The notes: a model not told the origin generated them from the sequence alone. A stretch of DNA of 64,000 nucleotides from Cytobacillus depressus (GCF_008923245.1 NZ_WBOS01000001.1:186001-250000), one strand, 5' to 3'. Shown: positions 51,394 through 60,991, counted from the stretch's first letter. Numbers and translations are program-made.

Positions 51394-52038
51394 TCAAAAT
51401 TGACCATTCCATTCATTAAAAAATTCTTCAAGATAATTTTCCATAAATTGATGACGCTTATTTGCTATTTCCTTTGCCGAATCCGTGTTCAGCAAGTCTT
51501 TCAGCTTCAGCAGCTTTTCGTAAAAATGGTGAACAGAAGATGATTTCCCTTTGCGATATTCCTCTTCAGACATCGTTTCTCTTACTTGAATATTGGGCGC
51601 ATATATGAGTTGTCCTTTCTTCCCACCATAAGCAAAAGTTCTTGCAATGCCAATCGCACCAATAGCATCCAATCTGTCCGCATCCTGGACAATTTCTGCC
51701 TCTATACTAGTTAAAACGGATTTTTTTCCGCCTTTAAAAGAAATTGAACCGATGATTTCGATAATTTGAGCTCTAACCTTTTGTTCAAGTTCTAGTACTT
51801 CAAGAAATTCGAATAGTTGTTTCTCCCCTTCTTCTTTTGAGGAGTTCAGCTTTTCATCGGGAACATCATGGAGTAAAGCAGCCATTTCAATAATAAATTG
51901 GTTCCCTTTTCCTTCCTTTTCACATATATATAAAGCATTTCTGCGCACCCGTTCAATATGAAACCAATCGTGACCTGTACTATCTTCGCCAAGAAGATTT
52001 CGTACAAAGTCTTCTGTTGTTTGTATAACTGTTTGCAT
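51394..52038 (-). CDS. ypgQ: HD-domain phosphohydrolase (YpgQ)
   Basis: About 214 residues. HD motifs: GHDWFHIERVRRNAL (first His), AALLHDVPD (HD), and the later QDADRLDAIGAIGIARTF (Asp). YpgQ-like enzymes hydrolyse nucleotides to monophosphates with pyrophosphate release. ATG at 52038 is chosen; GGTGGAG lies 5 bases upstream. Followed directly by the ABC-F gene. Confidence 0.9.
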   Translation of the reverse strand: MQTVIQTTEDFVRNLLGEDSTGHDWFHIERVRRNALYICEKEGKGNQFIIEMAALLHDVPDEKLNSSKEEGEKQLFEFLEVLELEQKVRAQIIEIIGSISFKGGKKSVLTSIEAEIVQDADRLDAIGAIGIARTFAYGGKKGQLIYAPNIQVRETMSEEEYRKGKSSSVHHFYEKLLKLKDLLNTDSAKEIANKRHQFMENYLEEFFNEWNGQF

Positions 52039-52191
52039 AACAACTCCACCTTCGCTAATCATCAAGAACTATTTTACCATGAAGGTATGAGATAGTTAAA
52101 AAAATTACACGCTCAGTCAATCAACCAAACTAAAAAAATAAACTTTTCACTTAATCCAAGTAAAAAGGTATGGATAATGAGATATCAATCT

Positions 52192-52200
52192 GGTAATATA
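52192..52200 (+). promoter_or_regulatory. Extended -10 promoter for the cysteine synthase operon
   Basis: TGGTAATAT is an extended -10, about 40 bases before the start codon. ATGGAT about 17 bases upstream is a weak -35. No clear CymR or S-box element was found. Confidence 0.45.
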
Positions 52201-52242
52201 GTTAAAAAAGTATTGTTCATAAAATAAAATGTAGGTGAAACG

Positions 52243-53172
52243 ATGAAGGTCGTAAATAATATTGCCGAATTAATTGGAGAAACCCCGTTAGTAAGATTAA
52301 ATAGACTTCCTTCCAAAGACGGAGCTGAAGTTTTTGTAAAACTTGAATATTTCAATCCTAGCCGGAGCGTGAAAGACCGGGCAGCTTATAATATGATTGT
52401 CGAAGCGGAAAATGCTGGACTCTTAAAAAGCGGCGCAACAATAATTGAGCCAACTTCAGGCAATACAGGAATTGGCCTTGCGATGAATGCGGCTGCCCGC
52501 GGTTATCGGGCGATTATTATCATGCCTGATTCAGCAACAGCTGAACGAATCAATATTTTAAAAGCATACGGAGCCGAAGTCGTCCTCACACCTAGTGATG
52601 AAAAAATGCCAGGTGCAATAAACAAAGCACGCGAAATAGCAGCTGTGACACCAAATAGCTTTGTACCTATGCAGTTTGAAAATGAGGCTAATCCGAATAT
52701 TCATCGAAAAACAACAGCACGCGAAATCATAGCGGCTATGGAAGAGCATGGGAAGAAGCTCGCTGCCTTTGTTGGAACTTCAGGTACGGGCGGAACGATT
52801 ACAGGAACAGGAGAAGAATTAAAGAAATATGATCCTTCCATTACGGTTCATGTTGTTGAGCCCGCAGGATCTCCTGTATTATCAGGCGGTGAACCTGGCA
52901 AACATAAACTAGTTGGCACGAGCCCAGGTTTTGTCCCTTCCATTTTAAATACGTCTGTGTACGATGAAATATTTCAAATAAAAGATGAAGAAGCATATGA
53001 AACAGTAAGAAGGCTTGCGGCTCAAGAAGGCATTTTACTAGGTCCTTCTGGTGGAGCATCCGTATACTCGACTCTAAAGGTTGCCGAAAGATTAAAGCCA
53101 ACAGATGCGGTCGTTTGTATCGCCCCAGATACGGGTGAACGATATTTATCAAGTGATCTTTTTGAAAATTAG
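52243..53172 (+). CDS. cysK: Cysteine synthase (O-acetylserine sulfhydrylase)
   Basis: 309 residues. PLP enzyme making cysteine from O-acetylserine and sulfide. PLP Lys is in SRSVKDRAA (about 45), the substrate loop is PTSGNTGIGLA, the phosphate loop is GTSGTGGTITG, and the C-terminal Ser is in GPSGGASVYS. Usual CysK length. It is followed after 80 bases by a sulfonate-type ABC importer, so it may use sulfite-derived sulfide. A second housekeeping cysK probably exists elsewhere, so the symbol is a family name here. Confidence 0.9.
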   Translation: MKVVNNIAELIGETPLVRLNRLPSKDGAEVFVKLEYFNPSRSVKDRAAYNMIVEAENAGLLKSGATIIEPTSGNTGIGLAMNAAARGYRAIIIMPDSATAERINILKAYGAEVVLTPSDEKMPGAINKAREIAAVTPNSFVPMQFENEANPNIHRKTTAREIIAAMEEHGKKLAAFVGTSGTGGTITGTGEELKKYDPSITVHVVEPAGSPVLSGGEPGKHKLVGTSPGFVPSILNTSVYDEIFQIKDEEAYETVRRLAAQEGILLGPSGGASVYSTLKVAERLKPTDAVVCIAPDTGERYLSSDLFEN

Positions 53173-53252
53173 GAACGGAATGTTCCTGTTTTCTTTACAA
53201 TGAAATCCGATTAATTTCATACGAATAATTCAGATTATGATGAGGTGTAAAT

Positions 53253-54095
53253 ATGTATTTAACAATCGATCGCCTTAGTAAAAGCTTTGTTAATGAGAAG
53301 AATGATAGAGTCAAAGTTTTAGATAACATCAGCCTTAATATTGAAAAAGGCAACTTTATTTCCATTGTCGGTCCTTCTGGCTGTGGAAAATCAACCTTAC
53401 TTTATTTAATTGCGGGACTGGAAAAAGCAGATGATGGCGAAATTCACATTGAAGGAAACAGCGTAAATCAACCAGGACCAGATCGAGTCGTCGTGTTTCA
53501 AGAAGCAGGTTTATTTCCTTGGTTGACCGTACTCGAAAATGTCACATATGGTTTACTTCTGAAAAAAATCCCGAAAAAGCAAGCAGAAGCGAAAGCGCTT
53601 GAAATTTTAAAAATGGTTCATTTAAGCCGCTATACGGATTCCTACCCCCATCAGCTATCCGGTGGGATGAAGCAAAGAGTTGCTATTGCACGGGCACTAG
53701 TCATGGAGCCTGATATATTACTTATGGATGAACCGTTTTCAGCCCTTGATGAGCAAACAAGAATGGTTCTTCATAAAGAGTTGCTTGATATATGGCGCAA
53801 AACAAAAGTAACGATTCTCTTTATCACTCATAATATTCGCGAAGCTGTTCTGTTATCGGAAAAAGTCATTGTGTTTGCTACCCGTCCAGGAAAAATTAAA
53901 GAAATGATTACTATACAATCAGCAAAGGATGGAGTCATGCCAGACAGTGTAACACTTCATTCTGAACAAAGAATTCTCTCGATTTTAGAGGAGGAAATTG
54001 AAAAAGTCTTGAAGGAGGAAATGGGAGATGACTACAGCTTTAAGGCGGATCAGCTTCATCGTGATTATAGCGGCGATTTGGGAAATCACATCTAG
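53253..54095 (+). CDS. ABC transporter ATPase, sulfonate/nitrate/taurine type (SsuB-like)
   Basis: 280 residues. Walker A VGPSGCGKSTL, Q loop VVVFQEAGLFPWLTV, signature LSGGMKQRVAIARAL, Walker B ILLMDEPFSALDEQTR, H loop FITHNIREAV. FPWLTV is typical of the SsuB/TauB group. The last 68 bases overlap the permease gene. It powers uptake of an aliphatic sulfonate or similar anion. Confidence 0.9.
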   Translation: MYLTIDRLSKSFVNEKNDRVKVLDNISLNIEKGNFISIVGPSGCGKSTLLYLIAGLEKADDGEIHIEGNSVNQPGPDRVVVFQEAGLFPWLTVLENVTYGLLLKKIPKKQAEAKALEILKMVHLSRYTDSYPHQLSGGMKQRVAIARALVMEPDILLMDEPFSALDEQTRMVLHKELLDIWRKTKVTILFITHNIREAVLLSEKVIVFATRPGKIKEMITIQSAKDGVMPDSVTLHSEQRILSILEEEIEKVLKEEMGDDYSFKADQLHRDYSGDLGNHI

Positions 54096-54780
54096 ATTTT
54101 CTGGGCTTCCTGCATTTATGTTTCCGTCTCTCACGCAAATATTCGAAACAATGTTTAATGGAATCATAAATGGCCAAATTACTGCTGCCATTGGTGTGAG
54201 CATCAGCAGAATTTTAATTGGCTTCTTAATAGCTATTATTTTAGGAACATTCATGGGTTATTTAATCTGGAAGTTTAAGTTCGTTGAAGATACGCTTGGC
54301 TTTTTAGTGACAGCTCTCCAGTCAATCCCAAGTATCGTGTGGTTTCCGCTTGCGATTATCTGGTTTGGGCTCAATGATTTTGCGATTTTATTTATCGTCA
54401 CAATTGGGGCTACATGGACAATGACGATTAGTGCAACGAGCGGCTTTAAAAATGTGCCAAGGCTGTATCAGCGTGTAGCTAGAACATTTGGTTCATCTGG
54501 TTTTCATTTTATTCGGACGGTCATCATGCCGGCCTCTGTTCCACAATTACTTTCAGGTCTTAGAATTGCATGGGCTTTTTCCTGGAGAGCATTAATGGCT
54601 GGGGAATTACTTGGTGCAGGCGGCGGACTTGGAAAGCTTTTAGAAACAGGTAGATCACTTGGTCAAATGGACCTCGTTATTTCCGTCATGATTGTAATTG
54701 CCGTTATCGGAACGATCATGGATAACATTGTTTTTGTTCGTTTAGAGCGATCTGTTCAAACAAAATGGGGAATGAATTAG
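54028..54780 (+). CDS. ABC transporter permease, sulfonate type (SsuC-like)
   Basis: 250 residues with about six membrane segments and the EAA-type loop (GFKNVPRLYQRVARTFGSSG). Start ATG lies inside the end of the ATPase gene, 9 bases after GGAGG, so translation is coupled. Partner of the ATPase before it and of the binding protein after it. Confidence 0.9.
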   Translation: MTTALRRISFIVIIAAIWEITSRFSGLPAFMFPSLTQIFETMFNGIINGQITAAIGVSISRILIGFLIAIILGTFMGYLIWKFKFVEDTLGFLVTALQSIPSIVWFPLAIIWFGLNDFAILFIVTIGATWTMTISATSGFKNVPRLYQRVARTFGSSGFHFIRTVIMPASVPQLLSGLRIAWAFSWRALMAGELLGAGGGLGKLLETGRSLGQMDLVISVMIVIAVIGTIMDNIVFVRLERSVQTKWGMN

Positions 54781-54813
54781 TCTTCAAACAATAACAAAGG
54801 AGTTGTCATAATC

Positions 54814-55815
54814 ATGAAAAAATTACTTATAGCTGTAAGCGCCTTATTATTAATCGGGATGATGAGCGCCTGCACACAAAATGGAAAAGAAGCAAACAAT
54901 AAAATCGATGGTGGGACAGTCAAAATCGGCTACTTCCCTAACTTGACTCATATCGCTACAATCGTTGCACTTGAAAATAATTATTTTAAAGAAGAGTTTG
55001 GCGAGAATGTCAAAATTGAAACAAAGACAGTAAGCAATGGCGGTTTGTTTATGGAAGCGATGACGACTAAAGCAATCGATGTAGGTACTGTCGGTCCGGG
55101 TCCACTTCTTAATTTTTACGTAAAAAATCCGAAGTTTCATATAATATCAGGGGCCGTAAATGGCGGGGCAGTGCTCGTTGCAAATGAAGAAAGCAATATT
55201 GAGAAGCTTTCAGACCTTGATGGAAAAAGAGTTGCTATTCCTGTTATCGGCAGTACACAAGATGTAATGTTAAGGAAAGCTTTGCAAGATGTAAACTTAA
55301 ATACAACAACAAACGGAGGAACTGTTGAACTTTTTGCAGCAGCACCAGCTGATACTGCTACTCTTTTCGTCCAAAACTCCGTAGATGCAGCTGCCACTCA
55401 AGAACCGTGGGGCTATTTTCTAGAAACGCAAGCAAATGGAAAGCTATTGCTTGACTGGGACCAATTTGCTTGGGGGAAAGAGTCAACGAATACAGTTGTC
55501 GCAGCAACTGATGAATTCTTGGAAAATAAAGAGCTTGTTCAAGCTTATCTAAATGCACACAAGAAAGCAGTTGCCTTTATACAAGAAAATCCAGAAAAAG
55601 CACAAGAAATTGTCATTAAACATATTAAAGATTTAACTGGCAAAGAAATAAATAAAGAAGAAACTGCAGCTGCTTTTAAGAGGCTGCAAGTAACGATAGA
55701 TGTGAATGAAAAGGTAATTCAAGAAATGGCCGATATAAGCAAAGAAGCTGGCTATATCCCAAGCAACAATATTGATGGGCTCATTAATTTATCACATCTT
55801 CAAGATTTAAAATAA
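54814..55815 (+). CDS. Sulfonate-type substrate-binding lipoprotein (SsuA-like)
   Basis: 333 residues. Lipobox MMSAC (Cys near 20). The fold is NMT1/SsuA-like: VKIGYFPNLTHIATIVALENNYFKEEFG, VGTVGPGPLLNFYVKNPKF and AATQEPWGYFLE. It delivers ligand to the permease. Linked with cysteine synthase, which points to a sulfur source; nitrate or pyrimidine-precursor ligands are other known options in this fold. Confidence 0.9.
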   Translation: MKKLLIAVSALLLIGMMSACTQNGKEANNKIDGGTVKIGYFPNLTHIATIVALENNYFKEEFGENVKIETKTVSNGGLFMEAMTTKAIDVGTVGPGPLLNFYVKNPKFHIISGAVNGGAVLVANEESNIEKLSDLDGKRVAIPVIGSTQDVMLRKALQDVNLNTTTNGGTVELFAAAPADTATLFVQNSVDAAATQEPWGYFLETQANGKLLLDWDQFAWGKESTNTVVAATDEFLENKELVQAYLNAHKKAVAFIQENPEKAQEIVIKHIKDLTGKEINKEETAAAFKRLQVTIDVNEKVIQEMADISKEAGYIPSNNIDGLINLSHLQDLK

Positions 55816-55831
55816 TACTAGTTATATATAT

Positions 55832-55880
55832 AAAAGCTGTCCCTTAAATGGATAAAATCCTTCGTTCGGGACAGCTTTTT
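55832..55880. terminator. Terminator between the ABC operon and degV
   Basis: AAAAGCTGTCCC pairs with GGGACAGCTTTTT across 24 bases, T run on both ends. Confidence 0.85.
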
Positions 55881-55896
55881 ATTTTCTATAAAGTTT

Positions 55897-56742
55897 TTAG
55901 TCTAACCCATTAAACCAGCTAATGCCAAGTGTGTTCTCCCCTGCATGAACACCAATGGCTGCACCAAGAGGGTACGGTTCAAAATCAATATCAGGAAACT
56001 GGAGTACGAGTTCTTCCTTCCACTTAAGTGCTTCCGACTCGTGTAAACCGTACAAGATATAAGCCTCCCTAATTGGCTTTTGCGCGTGCGCCTTCATTAG
56101 CGGCTGAATCAATTTGTCTTTCGCTTTTCTTTCGCTTCTTACTTTTTCTGTTGTGCTTAGAGCACCATCCCTGATTTCAATTATAGGAATAATATTTAAC
56201 ATACTTCCAAGAAAGAATTGAACCCCAGACATACGGCCGCTCCGATGAAGTTGTTCAAGGCTGCCTATTAATACATATGTCTCATTTGTTTCCCGTAAAT
56301 CTTCTAAAGATGTTTTAATCTCATCGATTCCCATTCCTGATTGTGCCAATTCAATTCCCTTTTTGATGATCCTTGTCAATGGATAAGTGAGAATTTTCGA
56401 ATCGATAGTAATGACATTAGCATCGACAAGCTGTGCCGCCTGTACACTTGAAGAAGCGGTCCCGCTTAGTTTACTGGAAAGGTGAATAGAGAAAATAACA
56501 TCATATTTTTCACCAAGCTTTTCATATAAGTCTTTAAAGGCGCCAAGAGAAGGCTGTGATGTTTTCGGTTGTGATTTCAGTGTCTTTAAACGTCCATAAA
56601 GCTGTACAGGTGTTAAATCCACTTCCAAAAATTCTTCATCGTCTAAAAGAATTGTTACTGGAATCGTATAAACGTCTGGGTGAACCATCAACTCCTTTTC
56701 TAAATAGGCAGTACTATCTGTGACCCATGCAATTTTAGTCAA
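55897..56742 (-). CDS. DegV family fatty acid-binding protein
   Basis: 281 residues. DegV fold: AWVTDSTAYLEKEL start with DST, TSQPSLGAF, HLSSKLSGTASS and RMSGVQFFLGSMLNIIPII. Such proteins (FakB) present fatty acids to the FakA kinase. Monocistronic. Confidence 0.9.
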   Translation of the reverse strand: MTKIAWVTDSTAYLEKELMVHPDVYTIPVTILLDDEEFLEVDLTPVQLYGRLKTLKSQPKTSQPSLGAFKDLYEKLGEKYDVIFSIHLSSKLSGTASSSVQAAQLVDANVITIDSKILTYPLTRIIKKGIELAQSGMGIDEIKTSLEDLRETNETYVLIGSLEQLHRSGRMSGVQFFLGSMLNIIPIIEIRDGALSTTEKVRSERKAKDKLIQPLMKAHAQKPIREAYILYGLHESEALKWKEELVLQFPDIDFEPYPLGAAIGVHAGENTLGISWFNGLD

Positions 56743-56826
56743 AATTTTTCCCCCTCAGGATCAATCCTTCTATATATGTAAATTAGGAAAGAGGTTGGCT
56801 AGTTCACCAGCCTCCTCCCAAAAAAA

Positions 56827-57681
56827 TTACGGCAAAAACGGTTTAATTTTTGGGAAAATCTTTAATGCCGTATTATAAAATACATCCTCATGATGTTCTT
56901 CTGGTATAAGATTTTTTATAAACTCTATATAGGGACCAACAGGTATTAGCGGCCAATCTGTGCCAAACAGCAATTTATCGTAGGAATCGGAAAAAACAAG
57001 CGCATGTCGTAGATGGTCAAAAAATCGGTCTTCGCTTCGCTTTTTCAAGTCCTTCTCTGTTCCTACAATCAAGCCAGATAAATCTGCATAGACATTTGAA
57101 TTCTTATAAATAAGTTCAGCCCCTGTTAAAGTCCAAGGATCACCAAAATGAGCCATCATAAAATTAACCTTGCGATGCTTGACAGCAACTTCATCAATGG
57201 TCAATGGATGAGAATATTTTAACAGCCCTCTTTCTGAATAAGTATCCCCAGTGTGAAAAACAATCGGCAAACCGTATTTTTCCGCCAATTGATAAACCGG
57301 CTCATACACTTCATCGTACGCATAAAATGGATAGTAGCCTAAATAAATTTTCATCCCAACAACATTTGGCTTCTGTATTTCTTTCTCTAGTCTTAATAAG
57401 GCTTCCTCATTTAGATCATAAGGATTGATTCCCGGACAATAAACAATCTGTTCAGGAATCGAATCTGCTAAATCTATCCCCATTGGTGTAACGGAATGAT
57501 AATCAGGAAACCCCATATTCGGAGTTTCTGTGACACCCATCGCAATACTTAGGACAACATTTGCTTCATTAAACTCTTTTACGTAGCCTTTATAGGAATA
57601 ATCAACAAACGATTGCTCTTTTGCCGTTTGATGAAAAGATTGAATATCTGAAAAATGAATATGTGCATCAATGATTTTCAT
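56827..57681 (-). CDS. Metal-dependent amidohydrolase
   Basis: 284 residues, amidohydrolase-2-type TIM barrel. Metal and catalytic motifs: DAHIHFSD at the start, GMKIYLGYYP, IVFHTGDTYSERG, MMAHFGDPW and LLFGTDWPLIP. Substrate unknown. It starts 11 bases after the stop of the GNAT fusion gene and is co-transcribed with it. Confidence 0.88.
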   Translation of the reverse strand: MKIIDAHIHFSDIQSFHQTAKEQSFVDYSYKGYVKEFNEANVVLSIAMGVTETPNMGFPDYHSVTPMGIDLADSIPEQIVYCPGINPYDLNEEALLRLEKEIQKPNVVGMKIYLGYYPFYAYDEVYEPVYQLAEKYGLPIVFHTGDTYSERGLLKYSHPLTIDEVAVKHRKVNFMMAHFGDPWTLTGAELIYKNSNVYADLSGLIVGTEKDLKKRSEDRFFDHLRHALVFSDSYDKLLFGTDWPLIPVGPYIEFIKNLIPEEHHEDVFYNTALKIFPKIKPFLP

Positions 57682-57692
57682 GTTTACTCCCT

Positions 57693-60600
57693 TTATATCT
57701 GAAATTCAATTTGACGAAGCTGATCCAATATAGCCTTTGATAAACTTCTTTGATCAAAGAAAATAAATCCAGGCTCCGTTAATTTTTTTGCCTTCTGCAC
57801 ATAGTTTACTTGAAATGCGTCTTTATTCATATACCCTTCTGCAATTTTGCAATCGGCACAATTTACTAAATACATATTTTCTTTCCGGGATTGTGAAGAT
57901 ATAAAACTGCCATCCTCCAAAAATAATAATTGCTCTTCCATGCCAACGTGAAATTTCTTCGCTCCTTTAGTAAAAGCTGAAAGATCTTCTAATGTATCCC
58001 CTTTTATAAATAAATCTGTCCGCCACGTATCTCCAATAAGCGAATTTCCACCTGCATTATCCACACTGACAAAATAGGCTAAAACGGGTATACCCGGCAG
58101 AAGTGCAAAATATTGCGTATATTGTAAGCCCTTCCAATGGGCATTCTCAGTTATTTTTGTATGCAGAGCTAAGCTCCTCCACCGGTTTCCATTTATATCT
58201 TCCACATCTTTAAACTCGGCAGATGATGATTCTTTTAGAAGTGAAAACGTATTTATTTTAGAAGGTACTGTTTTCAAACCGCCAGCCCATGGATTCCACC
58301 AGCTTTTTTCAATTAAATTAGGAAAGGATGAATCTAGCCATTCCTGTTCTTTTAAAGCTAGAGAATAAATTCCAGGATAAAATTCAGGTGACGCCTTAAT
58401 TTTGATGACTCCATTATCCAATATATAGGAAGGTAAATGATCCGTGTCTTCCGTATAAGAGTGAACCTCCCCTGTTGGTTTAAGAAGCAATTGCTTAAAT
58501 TCCATTTCCTTGCTATCGTCTGTAAATGAACTTGTCAATATGGAAACAGCTGCATTATTTTTAATTGATATTTGAGCCTCATATTCTCTTTTCTCTTCAG
58601 CTTCTAAAATGGCCGTTTCTTGAATACGCTCGTCATTTAACTTTAGATCCAAATGACCATTCAGATAGTTTGTTCTGAATGACTTTAACTGAAAACTAAC
58701 AAATTCTGAGTTAGACGTAATCGGCGAATTTTCCGTCAACAGGAAGGCCAGTTCTGATTTTGTCCTCGTTTGCTTCTCTTGAGATTGCTGCTTTGCAAAC
58801 GCCTCCTGTTCCTGCCATGTACGGAACGCCCCAATTGATAAATAGCATGGCTCGATTTCTTTCTTTTCCCCGTAATCGAGTGAACATAACTCATTTTCCA
58901 ATTGGAACTGCCAGCTATTAGGATTTACTTTCATTTCATTTGACCAGCTAAAGCCAATCGGTCCTTCTTTGTCATTAGAAAAATACCAATTGCCAGTTAT
59001 ACTGTTAGGAGGAATATCACCAAATTCTAAGTATTTTCCCTCTGAAAACTCAACAACTTCATTTTCAAGCGGAAAAAAGCAATGTTTTTTTTCGTGGTAA
59101 AAAGACTGGTTTAAAAATAACTGACTGTATGATTTTTCACCCTTATTTTCTATTGTTACCCATCTTTTTACTAGCCCTTCAGCAAATAATGTCGTATATA
59201 AACTTAAGAATAACCCATCATACTCCTTCGACTGAAAAGTCAGTGTGATCGTAATTCCACTATTATCTGCATGCCATTCCACATTTTCCGGCTTTAGTTT
59301 GGAAAATTCAGTGGAAAATGGTTTACCAAGCTTCGGTACGAAGAAAGCATATGGCTGTGTAAAGGTTTGGGTTCTTCCAGCAGTCGTCAAATAATCCATT
59401 TTTCTTATATTTACTTGATACAATCCATTATAAATATGCCAATAATCCTTCGACTCGCCTCCGAACTTTTCACCAAATCCTTTAAAGGCAATCCCTGTAT
59501 GATTATCTTCAAAAATAATTTCTGAACCATCTTCTTTTATTGCTTTACACTGTAGATGCGGTTGGTAGAAGCCGAATTTATTAACAACGAGCGGCACTTT
59601 CACTAATTTTCTTTCGGCTTTCTTTAATGAAATTTGATAAATATCATTTTTTAATTGAACATGGTTATTTTTAGAAAAACATATTTCGTATTCCGCGTTC
59701 TCTCTTAGATTGTTTTCCATTTCAAGCTCAATGCATTCTTCCTTCCCAATATAGCTTAATAGACTATCTAATTTCGCCGTAATTTTCGCAGGTTGTTTCG
59801 GGAATACACCTAGCCTTAATTCACACTCTTCTCCATTAACTAAAACATTCACAGATAAATAAGGATGCTTTTTCCATAAACTTGGCTCTTCACCTTTCAG
59901 AAAAACTACATCCCCTGAAATGACCGTACTTTCTACAACAATAAGCTCTTCATTTAATATAAATTTAGCCCGCTCATGTTGATTTCCTTTCACTTTTAAA
60001 GAGATTGGGCGTTTTGACTTATTAACAAAACGGATTTCAAATCTCCGAGTTTCTTCTTCAATTACTTCATGGTCTGATAAGACAAGTTCAAGTAGATAAT
60101 CAGCTGTTTCTATGAAAGAGATCCCTCTGCCTGTTCGTTCAAATCGAACTCTAGCAAAAGAATGTTCATTTTTCCACACATATTCATAGAACGTAAAGCC
60201 TCTTTCCTTCAGTCCGTCAGGCTTTACTTTAATTTCTCTAATACTATTCTTATACCAATTAAGCTTTGAAAATAGCGGCTTTAATAATGGAGTATTGAGC
60301 ACAGCTGGAATGAAATTCATTAGGTGGGTCGAATCATCCCGATCTTCCCAAAAAAATCCGCATTTCTTATATAGTGGGACTGCCTTTACATTTCCAGGCC
60401 ATGTATAAAGGTCAAGACGTGGCCAGCCAAGCTCAACTGTTTTCTCTACTGCTTTCAAAACAAGGACTTTCCCTATTTTCTTGCCGTGATAATCTGGTCT
60501 TACGTTCAGAAGCGGAATATATAATGAACCTGTATCATCCTTATATTCCGATAGACTGCAATAGCCGACAACTTCATCTCCGTCCATCGCTAAGTAAAGA

Positions 60601-60764
60601 ATAATATTTTCTGAACTTGCTTCCTTCGCTTTCACCGACTCCTCGGTATGCACTTTTTTATCTCCACCCCAGCTATCGCGGCTAAGATTCCACATTTTTG
60701 CGATCCCTTTAGCTAGTCCTTCATTGTATTCAACAATTGTTATTGAATTTGTCATTTGACCCAT
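57693..60764 (-). CDS. 1023-residue fusion: GNAT acetyltransferase plus long beta-rich region
   Basis: Residues about 8-150 are a GNAT domain (YLAMDGDEVVGYCSLSEY, NVRPDYHGKKIGKVLVLKA, LYKKCGFFWEDRDD). The remaining 870 residues are rich in beta strands and look like several sandwich domains; around 430-680 and 770-960 there are features of sugar-mutarotase-like folds (WHIYNGLYQVNIRKMDYLTT, EKSWWNPWAGGLKTVP). This fusion is unusual and I cannot assign a substrate. GGAGGAATTTTA precedes the ATG. It follows a 19-codon leader peptide and an operator-like palindrome, and precedes an amidohydrolase gene. Confidence 0.8.
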   Translation of the reverse strand: MGQMTNSITIVEYNEGLAKGIAKMWNLSRDSWGGDKKVHTEESVKAKEASSENIILYLAMDGDEVVGYCSLSEYKDDTGSLYIPLLNVRPDYHGKKIGKVLVLKAVEKTVELGWPRLDLYTWPGNVKAVPLYKKCGFFWEDRDDSTHLMNFIPAVLNTPLLKPLFSKLNWYKNSIREIKVKPDGLKERGFTFYEYVWKNEHSFARVRFERTGRGISFIETADYLLELVLSDHEVIEEETRRFEIRFVNKSKRPISLKVKGNQHERAKFILNEELIVVESTVISGDVVFLKGEEPSLWKKHPYLSVNVLVNGEECELRLGVFPKQPAKITAKLDSLLSYIGKEECIELEMENNLRENAEYEICFSKNNHVQLKNDIYQISLKKAERKLVKVPLVVNKFGFYQPHLQCKAIKEDGSEIIFEDNHTGIAFKGFGEKFGGESKDYWHIYNGLYQVNIRKMDYLTTAGRTQTFTQPYAFFVPKLGKPFSTEFSKLKPENVEWHADNSGITITLTFQSKEYDGLFLSLYTTLFAEGLVKRWVTIENKGEKSYSQLFLNQSFYHEKKHCFFPLENEVVEFSEGKYLEFGDIPPNSITGNWYFSNDKEGPIGFSWSNEMKVNPNSWQFQLENELCSLDYGEKKEIEPCYLSIGAFRTWQEQEAFAKQQSQEKQTRTKSELAFLLTENSPITSNSEFVSFQLKSFRTNYLNGHLDLKLNDERIQETAILEAEEKREYEAQISIKNNAAVSILTSSFTDDSKEMEFKQLLLKPTGEVHSYTEDTDHLPSYILDNGVIKIKASPEFYPGIYSLALKEQEWLDSSFPNLIEKSWWNPWAGGLKTVPSKINTFSLLKESSSAEFKDVEDINGNRWRSLALHTKITENAHWKGLQYTQYFALLPGIPVLAYFVSVDNAGGNSLIGDTWRTDLFIKGDTLEDLSAFTKGAKKFHVGMEEQLLFLEDGSFISSQSRKENMYLVNCADCKIAEGYMNKDAFQVNYVQKAKKLTEPGFIFFDQRSLSKAILDQLRQIEFQI

Positions 60765-60779
60765 TAAAATTCCTCCAGA

Positions 60780-60839
60780 CTAAGTTTTTTCACACCTATT
60801 TTTATTGATTCCTTTTCCTGCAAAGATTTTTCTATCCAT
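60780..60839 (-). CDS. 19-residue leader peptide upstream of the GNAT fusion
   Basis: MDRKIFAGKGINKNRCEKT follows a very strong AAAGGAGGAG ribosome binding site. It stops 15 bases before the GNAT fusion start, and the fusion ribosome binding site begins just after its stop. Either a true small peptide or an upstream frame that couples or tunes translation. Confidence 0.5.
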   Translation of the reverse strand: MDRKIFAGKGINKNRCEKT

Positions 60840-60896
60840 TGCCTTCTCCTCCTTTCGAATAATTGAATGCGCTTTCTTCACATTCTCTATAATCGT

Positions 60897-60912
60897 ATTA
60901 GTTGAAACTAAT
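60897..60912. promoter_or_regulatory. Operator-like palindrome upstream of the leader peptide
   Basis: ATTAGTT-GA-AACTAAT is a perfect 7-base inverted repeat with a 2-base centre. A second TAGTTTC lies about 20 bases away. It sits in the expected promoter zone of the GNAT fusion operon and could bind a GntR- or TetR-type repressor. Confidence 0.5.
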
Positions 60913-60957
60913 AATGTAAAGATAGTTTCGAATCTTCTAACCATATTTTTTACAAAT

Positions 60958-60991
60958 AAAAAAATGCTCCGCCAGCAAAAGGGCAGAGCAT
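60958..60991 (-). terminator. Terminator after the fhs-linked gene
   Basis: On the minus strand ATGCTC.GCC pairs with GGC.GAGCAT (one mismatch), followed by seven T. Confidence 0.85.

Noticed and set aside
53173..53252. Riboswitch or T-box between cysteine synthase and the ABC genes
   Set aside because: Only a short AGGAACGGAATGTTCCT palindrome is present; no conserved riboswitch or T-box motif.
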